Source: an uncultured Clostridia bacterium
Lineage (GTDB): Bacteria > Bacillota > Clostridia > Oscillospirales > Ruminococcaceae
Reading direction: 5' to 3'
Length of the DNA stretch: 20,356 nucleotides
Assembly (NCBI GenBank): GCA_944388825.1
Contig: CALXKG010000056.1
Coordinates: 1 to 20,356, forward strand
Below the pieces are notes generated by a model, which saw only the letters and a program-made list of their open reading frames with translations, did not search any database and was not told the DNA's origin. A program made the translations under genes and the position numbers. Position 1 is the first letter of the stretch, and each line of letters starts with the position of its first letter. Shown piece by piece: positions 14,083-20,255 of the stretch.

Positions 14083-14976
14083 TCAGCCCTTGACCGCGCC
14101 CAGCGCAATACCGGAAGCAAAGTACTTCTGGAGGAAGGGGTACACGACCAGGATCGGCAGGATCGCGACGAAAGCGATCGCCATACGGATCGAGACGGTC
14201 GGGAGGTTGACCAGCGCGCCGCTGCCGGAGCCGCCGCCGGGGTTGTTCGCCAGCGCCTGGATGTCCTGGATCATACGGTTCAGCAGGACCTGGGTGGTGA
14301 ACATTTCCGAACGGTTGACATAGTAGAGACCGTTGGTCCAGTCGTTCCAGAAGCCGAGGCCGGAGAACAGGCCGATCGTAACCATGATCGGTTTGCCCAT
14401 CGGGAGGACGATCTTCCAGTAGATGGTGAAATAGCTCGCGCCGTCGATGCGGGCCGCTTCATACAGCGCATCCGGGATGGAGGTCATGAAGAAGGTACGC
14501 ACCAGAATGATGTTGTAGGCGGAGAGCAGGAGGTTGGGCAGGAGGTAAGCAAAGATGGTGTTCTTGATGTGGAAGGTGTTGGTCCACATGATGTAGGCGG
14601 GAACAAGGCCGCCGGAGAACAGCATCGTGAAGAAGACGTAGAAGTTGAAGAAAGGACGGCCGGGCAGGTTGCGCAGCGAAAGCGGGTACGCAATCAGCGA
14701 GGTGAGGATCAGCGTGCAGGCGGTGCCGATGACCGTGACGACGATGGTCAGGCCGTAAGACCGCAGGACGGTGCCCCTGTTCTGCCAGATGTACTGGTAA
14801 GCCGTCAGGCCGAACTTTTCGGGGAAGAAGGAATAGCCGTTGTTGATCAGCGTGTTCTCATCGGTGATGGAGCACATGAACAGAAGCACGATCGGCAGGA
14901 TCATGACCAGCGTGACGATGATCAGTACGATGTTGATGCCCACCTGATAGGCTTTTTCGCCTTTGGATAATACCAT
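14083..14976 (-). CDS. Carbohydrate ABC transporter permease, LplC/YtcP type (CUT1)
   Basis: The 297-residue membrane protein has about six hydrophobic segments, the first at roughly residues 12-34. The cytoplasmic EAA loop reads EAARIDGASYFTIYWKIVLP (173 onward), the coupling site for the ATPase. I chose the ATG at 14976, since GGAG lies 7 bases upstream; the longer open frame overlaps the upstream gene and lacks such a site. It begins 22 bases after the stop of the partner permease and is the last gene before the operon terminator. The LplC/YtcP group carries oligosaccharides, often from plant or glycosaminoglycan polysaccharides, with a shared MsmX-like ATPase encoded elsewhere. Confidence 0.92.
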   Translation of the reverse strand: MVLSKGEKAYQVGINIVLIIVTLVMILPIVLLFMCSITDENTLINNGYSFFPEKFGLTAYQYIWQNRGTVLRSYGLTIVVTVIGTACTLILTSLIAYPLSLRNLPGRPFFNFYVFFTMLFSGGLVPAYIMWTNTFHIKNTIFAYLLPNLLLSAYNIILVRTFFMTSIPDALYEAARIDGASYFTIYWKIVLPMGKPIMVTIGLFSGLGFWNDWTNGLYYVNRSEMFTTQVLLNRMIQDIQALANNPGGGSGSGALVNLPTVSIRMAIAFVAILPILVVYPFLQKYFASGIALGAVKG

Positions 14977-14998
14977 GTTATTTCTCCCTGCCTTTCTC

Positions 14999-15919
14999 TT
15001 AGAACATGGCGTTCTCTGCGCTGATCTTACGGACAACAGCGTTCGAGATCATAACGAGGGTGAAGCCGACAACCGACTGGAAGACGCCTGCCGCGGACGA
15101 ACGGCCGATGCCGCCGGCCTGGATCAGCGCGCGGTAAACGTAGGTGTCGATGGTCTGGGTCGTGGGGAACAGCGCGCCGGAGTTCTGCGGGATCTGGTAG
15201 AACAGGCCGAAGTCAGAAGCAAAGATACGGCCGATCGCCATCAGGACGAGGGTGATGATCTGGGGGACCAGGCAGGGCAGGGTGATCTTGGTGATCTGCT
15301 GCCATTTGTTCGCGCCGTCCAGCTCAGCCGCCTCATAGAAAGCGGGGTCGATACCGGCGATACCGGCGATGTAGATCAAAGCGCCATAGCCGACGCCTTT
15401 CCAGGCGTTGACAAAGATCAGGATGAAGGGCCAGGGGCCGTTGTCCTGATACCAGTAAACGATGTCCTTGCCCATCGACTTCAGGACGGCGTTGATCATA
15501 CCGTTTTCCTGAGAGAGGAAAGCGAAAACGATGTAGGAAACAACGACCATCGAAAGCAGGAAGGGCAGAAGGATCGAAGACTGGTAAAGCTTTTTAAGCC
15601 CTTTGTTGATGACGTCGGAGATGATGATCGCCAGCGCGATGCCGAGACACTGGTTGACAATGATGAACGCAACGTTATAGAGCAGGGTGTTGCGGATCAT
15701 GACAAACGCATCGCTGGTACCAAACAGGAACTGGAAGTTATCCAGCCCGCACCAGGCGCTGCCGAACATACCGTCGTTGACGTTGTACTTCTTAAACGCG
15801 ACAACGATACCGGCCATCGGGATATAGTTGTTGATGAAAATGTAGACGAGACTGGGCACCATCATGATATACAGCGGGATGAACTGCTTGAAATGGGCCC
15901 AAGTCAGCTTTTGCTTCAT
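14999..15919 (-). CDS. Carbohydrate ABC transporter permease, LplB/YteP type (CUT1)
   Basis: The 306-residue membrane protein opens with a hydrophobic segment at about 12-30 (FIPLYIMMVPSLVYIFI) followed by the LplB-type phrase NYIPMAGIVVAFKKYN. The EAA loop is EAAELDGANKWQQITKITLP (196-215). GGAGG lies 8 bases upstream of the ATG at 15919. It pairs with the downstream LplC-type permease to form the membrane channel. A 266-base hairpin-rich gap separates it from the solute-binding protein gene upstream, which may reduce its expression relative to the binding protein. No ATP-binding subunit is present in the window. Confidence 0.93.
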   Translation of the reverse strand: MKQKLTWAHFKQFIPLYIMMVPSLVYIFINNYIPMAGIVVAFKKYNVNDGMFGSAWCGLDNFQFLFGTSDAFVMIRNTLLYNVAFIIVNQCLGIALAIIISDVINKGLKKLYQSSILLPFLLSMVVVSYIVFAFLSQENGMINAVLKSMGKDIVYWYQDNGPWPFILIFVNAWKGVGYGALIYIAGIAGIDPAFYEAAELDGANKWQQITKITLPCLVPQIITLVLMAIGRIFASDFGLFYQIPQNSGALFPTTQTIDTYVYRALIQAGGIGRSSAAGVFQSVVGFTLVMISNAVVRKISAENAMF

Positions 15920-16185
15920 TGCGAATACCTCCTCGATTGATCGCTGGAACACCATACGACAAAATGGGCTGCCGCCAATGACGGCCGGCAGCCCATCCCG
16001 TTTCTTTGTCAGCTGGGTTCCGCCTTGTGATTTTCCTCCGCCTGCTCCCGCAGAGCTTTATCATTCACATTATAGCAAAATTTGAAGAGGAATTCTATCA
16101 CAAATCGGAGCCATTTTTGTTGATTTCCGGAGATTTTTTCTCTCCGTACGGCAAATTTAGGGTAAATTTACCGGAAAGCCAGTGA
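15920..16185 (-). promoter_or_regulatory. Hairpin-rich intercistronic region between binding protein and permeases
   Basis: Three stems are visible. ATGGGCTGCCG (15964-15974) pairs with CGGCAGCCCAT (15986-15996), 11 bp, followed on the minus strand by TTTTG. CGGAGA (16128-16133) pairs with TCTCCG (16141-16146). CGG-x-AAATTTA (16149-16159) pairs with TAAATTT-x-CCG (16163-16173), directly after the binding-protein stop. Such structures commonly protect the upstream mRNA or cause partial termination. No strong internal promoter is seen. Confidence 0.55.
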
Positions 16186-17808
16186 TCAGCCGTTGGCTTC
16201 CAGCCAGGCGTTGAGCTGGTTCTGCTTCTCGTCGATGATGGTCTGCAGGCCGGCATCGTAGAGGGCGTTGTTGTATTCCTGGATCGCAGCGTCCATATCG
16301 GTCGCTACGCCGCGGACGATCTGCGCCTGATACTGGGAGTTGACCGCGTTGCAGGCGACAACCTCGTTGATGACCGGGCGGTTGTCGTAACGGAAGCCGT
16401 AGCCCTGGGAGACGACGTCGCCCTTGTTGAAGTCAACATACTGATCCCAGACGTCGGGGTCGTTGCCGGCCCAGGCGTGGCCAACCATCTGGTTGGGGTA
16501 GATCCAGCCGTAGTCGTTGTGGTAGGAAACGGTGGTCGCGTCGCCGCCGTCCGGGAAGTCGGCCAGGCCTTCTTCATTCTCAACCCAGTCGGTGCCTTCG
16601 ATGCCCCAGTTGATGAGGTCGTTGAATTCGCCGCTCTGGAAGATGTAGTTATACCAGGCACAGGCAGCTTCCTTGTTTTCAGAGGCGGAGGACAGGCAGA
16701 AGCCGTTGCCCATGTTGCCGCCGGAGAGCATCGTCTTGGACAGCTTGATGACGTTGATGTCCTGCGCGCACTGGGACAGTTTCTCGGCGATGGTGTTGGG
16801 CTTCGCGTTGCAGAGGCCGGCGAAGGTGTTGCCCGCCTTCAGGATGGGCTCGATCGAGTCGACGTTGGTGCCGATATCCTGGGAAGCGTAACCGGCCTGG
16901 AACCACTGCTGGTTCAGCTTGGCAAAGTTGGCCCACTGCTCAGACTCGTACCAGTTGGTGACGGTCGTGGTCTGGCCGTAGTTCTCCAGGACGCCGAAGC
17001 CGTCAGACAGGCCGTCGACGTAGCAGGAGGACTGGGTGCCGAGGAACATGGTGCCGTTGAGGACGACCATTTCCGGATGCTTTTCGGCGACCGTCGCGAA
17101 GAGCTCGGTCAGCTTATCGGCGCCTTCCTGGAATTTGTCGGGGTCGCCGAGGTCGATGCCGTCGAAGTCTTCAATGGTGTAGCCGCAGTCTTCGAGGATG
17201 TCGTTGCGGACCAGGTAGCAGGTCCACGCGGTTCTCTCATAGTTGGAGGGGATAACGACCCAGTCCTCGCCGATCATGCAGTTGCCGATGCCGTCGCCGA
17301 CATATTCCATAATGTTGGGCATCAGGGACTGATAGTCGTTGAGGTCGACAATGTAGCCGGAATCGAGGTAGGTGCCCTGGTTGCCGGCGAAGCAGGTGAA
17401 CCAGTCGAGGGGCTCGCCCGCAGGCAGCATGGTGTTCAGGTTGGTGTCGATGGTGCCGTAGGTGACGGGGATGAATTCAACGCCGATGTTCAGCTCTTCC
17501 ATCGTGACCGCGCTGGCAGCCGCTTCGATCTCGTCAAAGTGGTCGCCTTCCTGGGCCAGCAGGTAGAGGAACTTGACGGTGTAGGGATCCTCGGAAACGG
17601 TGTAGGACCCGATGTTTACACCACTCGCGGTGGTGCCGCTGGCGGCAGCCTCTCCGCCTTCCTCGCCGCCTTCAGCGGAATCGGAAGCGGTGGTCGAACC
17701 GTTGTCCGCAGCAGGGGTGGACGACCCAGTGTCGCCGCCGCCGCAGGAAACGAGCGCGCCGGAGACCATCATGGCCGCCAGCATACCACAAAGAATTTTC
17801 TTTTTCAT
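16186..17808 (-). CDS. Extracellular solute-binding lipoprotein of a carbohydrate ABC transporter (LipO/YtcQ-like)
   Basis: The 540-residue protein starts at the ATG at 17808, 7 bases after GGAGG. Residues 1-22 are a lipoprotein signal peptide with lipobox LVSC (Cys22). A Gly/Ser/Glu-rich linker runs to about residue 68, and a large two-lobed binding domain follows. Its size (over 500 residues) and pieces such as YTVKFLYLLAQEGDH, MLPAGEPLDWFTCFAGNQG and GNGFCLSSASENKEAACAWYNYIF fit the LplA/LipO group that works with LplB/LplC permeases. It would sit on the outer membrane face and capture oligosaccharides. It is the first gene of the operon behind a strong promoter. The divergent uxaC neighbour suggests that the ligand contains uronic acid, which is an inference. 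Confidence 0.92.
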   Translation of the reverse strand: MKKKILCGMLAAMMVSGALVSCGGGDTGSSTPAADNGSTTASDSAEGGEEGGEAAASGTTASGVNIGSYTVSEDPYTVKFLYLLAQEGDHFDEIEAAASAVTMEELNIGVEFIPVTYGTIDTNLNTMLPAGEPLDWFTCFAGNQGTYLDSGYIVDLNDYQSLMPNIMEYVGDGIGNCMIGEDWVVIPSNYERTAWTCYLVRNDILEDCGYTIEDFDGIDLGDPDKFQEGADKLTELFATVAEKHPEMVVLNGTMFLGTQSSCYVDGLSDGFGVLENYGQTTTVTNWYESEQWANFAKLNQQWFQAGYASQDIGTNVDSIEPILKAGNTFAGLCNAKPNTIAEKLSQCAQDINVIKLSKTMLSGGNMGNGFCLSSASENKEAACAWYNYIFQSGEFNDLINWGIEGTDWVENEEGLADFPDGGDATTVSYHNDYGWIYPNQMVGHAWAGNDPDVWDQYVDFNKGDVVSQGYGFRYDNRPVINEVVACNAVNSQYQAQIVRGVATDMDAAIQEYNNALYDAGLQTIIDEKQNQLNAWLEANG

Positions 17809-17859
17809 TTTAAATCCTCCAATAGCCCGGTACTCGCGCACCGGTTTTTGTATGCACAT

Positions 17860-17888
17860 ATTATACCATACTCGATTGTAAATTGCAA
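17860..17888 (-). promoter_or_regulatory. Promoter of the sugar ABC transporter operon
   Basis: On the minus strand TTGCAA (17888-17883), a 17-base spacer and perfect TATAAT (17865-17860) lie 51 bases before the start codon. The leader contains a short CCGGT/ACCGG hairpin. Confidence 0.8.
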
Positions 17889-17946
17889 GGGATTTTTGAG
17901 CATTTCCCCAATTTGTTACCGAAATTTATGGCGAATATCTATAAAC

Positions 17947-17979
17947 GCCGGGCAGCTCCGGCCATCCGGCAATTTTTTT
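17947..17979 (+). terminator. Terminator-like element on the plus strand in the regulatory region
   Basis: GCCGG (17947-17951) can pair with either of two CCGGC copies (17958-17962 or 17966-17970), followed by AATTTTTTT (T-run 17973-17979). No plus-strand promoter is obvious upstream of it, so its function is unclear; it may shield the region from read-through or antisense transcription. Confidence 0.35.
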
Positions 17980-17991
17980 GGGCAGAAATTC

Positions 17992-18005
17992 CGGACAATT
18001 GTCCG
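17992..18005. promoter_or_regulatory. 14-bp perfect palindrome, candidate operator
   Basis: CGGACAATTGTCCG is a perfect palindrome in the divergent region between the transporter operon and uxaC. It lies about 105 bases upstream of the transporter -35 and 25 bases upstream of the likely uxaC -35. Such a site would suit a dimeric regulator of uronate use. The regulator itself is not in the window unless it is encoded elsewhere in the genome. Confidence 0.4.
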
Positions 18006-18029
18006 TGCAAAAAACACAGAAAATGGACT

Positions 18030-18058
18030 TTGTTTTCAGGCATTTCTTCTATTATAAA
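18030..18058 (+). promoter_or_regulatory. Likely promoter of uxaC
   Basis: TTGTTT (18030-18035), a 17-base spacer and TATAAA (18053-18058) give a good -10 and a weak -35. It would produce a leader of about 195 bases. A second, weaker option is TCGACG (18129-18134), 17 bases, TAAACT (18152-18157), which would give a shorter leader. Confidence 0.5.
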
Positions 18059-18164
18059 TATGTCCTGTTTATGACCGGCTGAAAAATTGTTTATCGAAAA
18101 AAAATCCTATCTGCCGGCAAAAAAGTCCTCGACGTGGCGGGCAAACTGTGATAAACTGATTGTA

Positions 18165-18192
18165 ACGGGGAAAATGTAACTTTTTCTCCCGT
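18165..18192 (+). promoter_or_regulatory. Stem-loop in the uxaC leader
   Basis: ACGGGGAAAA (18165-18174) pairs with TTTTTCTCCCGT (18181-18192) with one bulge around loop TGTAAC. It is followed by the motif TCAGGCTGTC also seen at 13748, by an inverted repeat TTGCA-TC-TGCAA (18212-18223) and by a T-run (18224-18230). Together these could modulate read-through into uxaC. Confidence 0.35.
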
Positions 18193-18261
18193 CAGGCTGT
18201 CTGAAAAACGCTTGCATCTGCAACTTTTTTTGTCTGTTCTTTTCTGTCAGGAGGCCGTAAG

Positions 18262-19659
18262 ATGAAACCTTTCCCTGCCCCCGGCTTCATGCTCCATTCG
18301 GAAGCCGCCCGCGCCCTCTATGAAAACTGCGCGAAAGACGCGCCCATTTACGATTTCCACTGCCACCTCTCCCCCCGGGAGATCGAGGAGGACCGGCGTT
18401 TTACCTCGATCACCGAGGTATGGCTGGGCGGCGACCACTACAAGTGGCGGCTGCTGCGGGCCTGCGGCGTGCCGGAGCGGCTGGTGACCGGCGGCGCCCC
18501 CGACCGGGAGAAGTTCCTGGCCTGGGCGGAAGTGATGCCGCGGCTGATCGGCTCCCCCCTCTACCACTGGAGCCATCTGGAACTGTACCGGTATTTCGGA
18601 ATCGACACGCCCCTCTCCCCCGCCACCGCCGGGATGATTTACGACCACTGCAACGCGATGCTGCAAACGAAAGGGTTCTCGGCCCGTGGGCTGATCGAGC
18701 GGTCGAACGTCGCGGCCCTCTGCACGACCGACGACCCGGCGGACGATCTGAAGTCCCACCAGGCGATCGCGGCGTCGGGGTTCCCGGTTTCGGTGCTGCC
18801 CGCCTGGCGGCCGGACAACGCCCTTTCGATCGAAAAGGCGGGCTTCCCGCAGTACATCGCGCGGCTGCGGGCGGCGGACGGCGGGGACGCCTCCGGCTTC
18901 GGCGGGCTGTGCGCGCTGCTGGCGCGGCGGATGGACCGGTTCGGGGCGGCGGGCTGCCTGCTCTCCGACCACGGGATGGCGGATATCCCCTTCCGGCCGG
19001 TGACGGAAAAGGAAGTGGACGCCATTTACCGGAAAGCGCTGCGGGGGGAACCGGTTTCCGAAGCGGAGGCCGAAGGGTATCAGACCGCGCTGCTTTCCTT
19101 CCTCGCGAAGGAATACGCGGGGCGGGGCTGGGCGATGCAGCTGCACCTCGGCGTCACCCGCAACCGCAACACCCGCGCCTTCCAGGCCCTCGGGCCGGAT
19201 ACCGGGTTTGACGGGATCGGCGGGCCGGTTTCGACCGGAAAGCTGTACAGCTTCCTGGATATGCTGGACGCCGAAGGGGCGCTGCCGAAGACGGTGCTCT
19301 ACAGCCTGAATCCGAACGACAACGCGGCGCTGGACGTGCTCGCCGCCGCCTTCCCCGGCGAAGGGGTGCGGTCGAAGGTGCAGCACGGCGCCGCCTGGTG
19401 GTTCAACGACACCGCCAGGGGGATGCGGGAGCAGCTGCAGTCCTGCGCCGAACAGGGGGTGCTGGGGAACTTTATCGGGATGCTGACCGATTCCCGGAGC
19501 TTCCTCTCCTACGCCCGGCACGACTATTTCAGAAGGGTGCTGTGCGACTTCACCGGCGGGATGGTGCAGCGGGGCGAGTACCCGGAGGACTGGGAAAGCC
19601 TGAAGACGATCATCGAAGGGGTCTGCTGGAAAAACGCGAAGGAGTACTTCGGTTTTTAA
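18262..19659 (+). CDS. uxaC: Glucuronate isomerase (uronate isomerase)
   Basis: Interconverts D-glucuronate and D-fructuronate, and D-galacturonate and D-tagaturonate, the entry step of hexuronate catabolism. The 465-residue protein matches UxaC in length. The metal-site HxH lies in YDFHCHLSP (His33, His35). Other family pieces are YHWSHLELYRYFGI, CTTDDPADDL, VLPAWRPDNAL, MQLHLGVTRNRNTR and FIGMLTDSRSFLSYARHDYFRR. AGGAGG (18249-18254) is 7 bases before the ATG. The gene is single, divergent from a sugar ABC transporter; downstream enzymes (uxuA/uxaB, kdgK, kdgA) are not in the window. A GC-rich hairpin follows the stop. Confidence 0.96.
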   Translation: MKPFPAPGFMLHSEAARALYENCAKDAPIYDFHCHLSPREIEEDRRFTSITEVWLGGDHYKWRLLRACGVPERLVTGGAPDREKFLAWAEVMPRLIGSPLYHWSHLELYRYFGIDTPLSPATAGMIYDHCNAMLQTKGFSARGLIERSNVAALCTTDDPADDLKSHQAIAASGFPVSVLPAWRPDNALSIEKAGFPQYIARLRAADGGDASGFGGLCALLARRMDRFGAAGCLLSDHGMADIPFRPVTEKEVDAIYRKALRGEPVSEAEAEGYQTALLSFLAKEYAGRGWAMQLHLGVTRNRNTRAFQALGPDTGFDGIGGPVSTGKLYSFLDMLDAEGALPKTVLYSLNPNDNAALDVLAAAFPGEGVRSKVQHGAAWWFNDTARGMREQLQSCAEQGVLGNFIGMLTDSRSFLSYARHDYFRRVLCDFTGGMVQRGEYPEDWESLKTIIEGVCWKNAKEYFGF

Positions 19660-19670
19660 GGACCGGGCAA

Positions 19671-19701
19671 CCGGGCCGCCTCCTGTGGGAAGGCGGCCCG
19701 G
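19671..19701 (+). terminator. GC-rich hairpin after uxaC
   Basis: CCGGGCCGCCT (19671-19681) pairs perfectly with AGGCGGCCCGG (19691-19701). There is no T-run after it (CGGCCAAAATTAGG), so termination may be inefficient or factor-dependent. The tRNA promoter starts 17 bases later. Confidence 0.6.
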
Positions 19702-19717
19702 CGGCCAAAATTAGGCC

Positions 19718-19746
19718 TTGACAACCGTTCCGGCCCGTGGTATAAT
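19718..19746 (+). promoter_or_regulatory. Consensus promoter of the tRNA operon
   Basis: TTGACA (19718-19723), a 17-base spacer and TATAAT (19741-19746) match the vegetative consensus exactly, 34 bases before the first tRNA. Confidence 0.93.
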
Positions 19747-19750
19747 AGTT

Positions 19751-19770
19751 CAGCTGAAAGATTTCAGCTG
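19751..19770 (+). repeat. Inverted repeat at the tRNA transcript start
   Basis: CAGCTGAAA (19751-19759) and TTTCAGCTG (19762-19770) are perfect inverted copies beginning 4 bases after the -10 box, around the expected start of transcription. In RNA this is a 5' hairpin in the pre-tRNA leader; in DNA it could be an operator. Confidence 0.6.
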
Positions 19771-19780
19771 GCGGCGGTAA

Positions 19781-19857
19781 CGGGGCGTAGCTCAGTTTGG
19801 TAGAGTGCCTGGTTTGGGACCAGGATGCCGCAGGTTCGAGTCCTGTCGCCCCGACCA
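19781..19857 (+). tRNA. tRNA-Pro (anticodon TGG), CCA encoded
   Basis: The 77-base cloverleaf has acceptor stem CGGGGCG (19781-19787) with CGCCCCG (19847-19853). The anticodon stem CCTGG/CCAGG encloses loop TTTGGGA, anticodon TGG. The T-loop segment is GGTTCGAGTCC. The discriminator is A and CCA is encoded at 19855-19857. It is first of three tRNAs in one operon. Confidence 0.97.
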
Positions 19858-19863
19858 AAATAG

Positions 19864-19939
19864 GCTGGTGTAGCTCAGTTGGTAGAGCAGCTGATTTGTA
19901 ATCAGCAGGTCGGGGGTTCAAGTCCGTCCACCAGCTCCA
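19864..19939 (+). tRNA. tRNA-Thr (anticodon TGT), CCA encoded
   Basis: The 76-base cloverleaf has acceptor stem GCTGGTG (19864-19870) with CACCAGC (19929-19935). The anticodon stem GCTGA/TCAGC encloses loop TTTGTAA, anticodon TGT. The T-loop is GGTTCAAGTCC. CCA is encoded at 19937-19939. It lies six bases after tRNA-Pro. Confidence 0.97.
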
Positions 19940-19948
19940 ATTTAATAT

Positions 19949-20032
19949 GGACGAGTTCCCGAGTGGCCAAAGGGGGCAGACTGTAAATCTGTTGCGTAAG
20001 CTTCGATGGTCCGAATCCATCCTCGTCCACCA
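19949..20032 (+). tRNA. tRNA-Tyr (anticodon GTA), CCA encoded
   Basis: The 84-base class II tRNA has a long variable arm. The acceptor stem GGACGAG (19949-19955) pairs with CTCGTCC (20022-20028). The anticodon stem GCAGA/TCTGT encloses loop CTGTAAA, anticodon GTA. The T-arm GATGG/CCATC surrounds TCCGAAT. CCA is encoded at 20030-20032. The last 21-22 bases are nearly repeated at 20162-20183. Confidence 0.97.
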
Positions 20033-20034
20033 AT

Positions 20035-20075
20035 AAAATATGCCCTGTATCTTTGATACAGGGCATATTTTATTG
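20035..20075 (+). terminator. Strong intrinsic terminator of the tRNA operon
   Basis: A perfect 17-bp stem: AAAATATGCCCTGTATC (20035-20051) pairs with GATACAGGGCATATTTT (20055-20071) around loop TTT. The tail TTTTATTG follows. It starts 3 bases after the CCA of tRNA-Tyr. Confidence 0.93.
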
Positions 20076-20101
20076 AATTGAATGAGGGATTCGGACGGGA
20101 G
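20073..20101 (+). repeat. 29-base direct repeat, copy 1
   Basis: The block from TTGAATTGAATG through GATTCGGACGGGAG is repeated at 20221-20249 with a single A/G difference (28 of 29 identical), 148 bases apart. Each copy directly follows a T-rich hairpin tail located just after a tRNA-like CCACCA end. Confidence 0.85.
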
Positions 20102-20169
20102 CGGGAGTGAATGACAGCCCGGTGGGCTGTCAGAGCCGCGACCTGGTCGCCCGCAGGCGACCCGAATCC
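20087..20169. repeat. Branched palindromic element (three-way junction shape)
   Basis: An outer stem GGATTCGG (20087-20094) with CCGAATCC (20162-20169) encloses two perfect hairpins: TGACAGCCC (20112-20120) with GGGCTGTCA (20124-20132), and GGTCGCC (20145-20151) with GGCGACC (20156-20162). No coding frame here is credible. The shape could form in RNA or single-stranded DNA. Confidence 0.55.
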
Positions 20170-20183
20170 ATCTCCATCCACCA
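20162..20183 (+). repeat. Duplicated 3' end of a tRNA, without the rest of the tRNA
   Basis: CCGAATCCATC followed by TCCATCCACCA matches the last 22 bases of tRNA-Tyr (20011-20032) with three differences and retains CCACCA. The bases before it do not form a T-arm or any cloverleaf, so this is a fragment and not a gene. It could be an attachment-site-like remnant or part of a tRNA-derived repeat. Confidence 0.6.
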
Positions 20184-20220
20184 TGAAAAAACCCAGCATC
20201 CTTGACGCCGAGGTTATTTT

Positions 20221-20249
20221 TTGAATTGGATGAGGGATTCGGACGGGAG
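20221..20249 (+). repeat. 29-base direct repeat, copy 2
   Basis: Second copy of the block at 20073-20101. It follows an imperfect AACC...GGTT hairpin with an ATTTTTT tail (about 20189-20222). Beyond base 20249 the sequence differs from copy 1. Confidence 0.85.
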
Positions 20250-20255
20250 GCGGCA

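Noticed and set aside
13945..14970. 341-residue plus-strand open frame opposite the LplC-type permease
   Set aside because: Asp/Glu/Arg-rich antisense translation of a membrane protein gene; no start signal.
16477..18057. 526-residue plus-strand open frame opposite the solute-binding protein gene
   Set aside because: It is a GC-driven shadow of a well-supported gene, runs through the transporter promoter and lipoprotein signal region, and shows no recognisable domain.
18200..18217. Catabolite-repression (cre) site in the uxaC leader around AAAAACGCTTGCAT
   Set aside because: The centre CG and right half partly fit, but the left TG is shifted by one base and a right-half position fails, so the match is not good enough to call.
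20076..20183. A fourth tRNA gene ending in CCACCA at 20183
   Set aside because: Only the last 22 bases resemble a tRNA; no T-arm, anticodon arm or acceptor partner can be formed upstream.
20011..20249. CRISPR array from the repeated blocks near the window end
   Set aside because: There are only two copies, 148 bases apart, with hairpins and a tRNA-like end between them; there is no regular repeat-spacer pattern and no cas genes.
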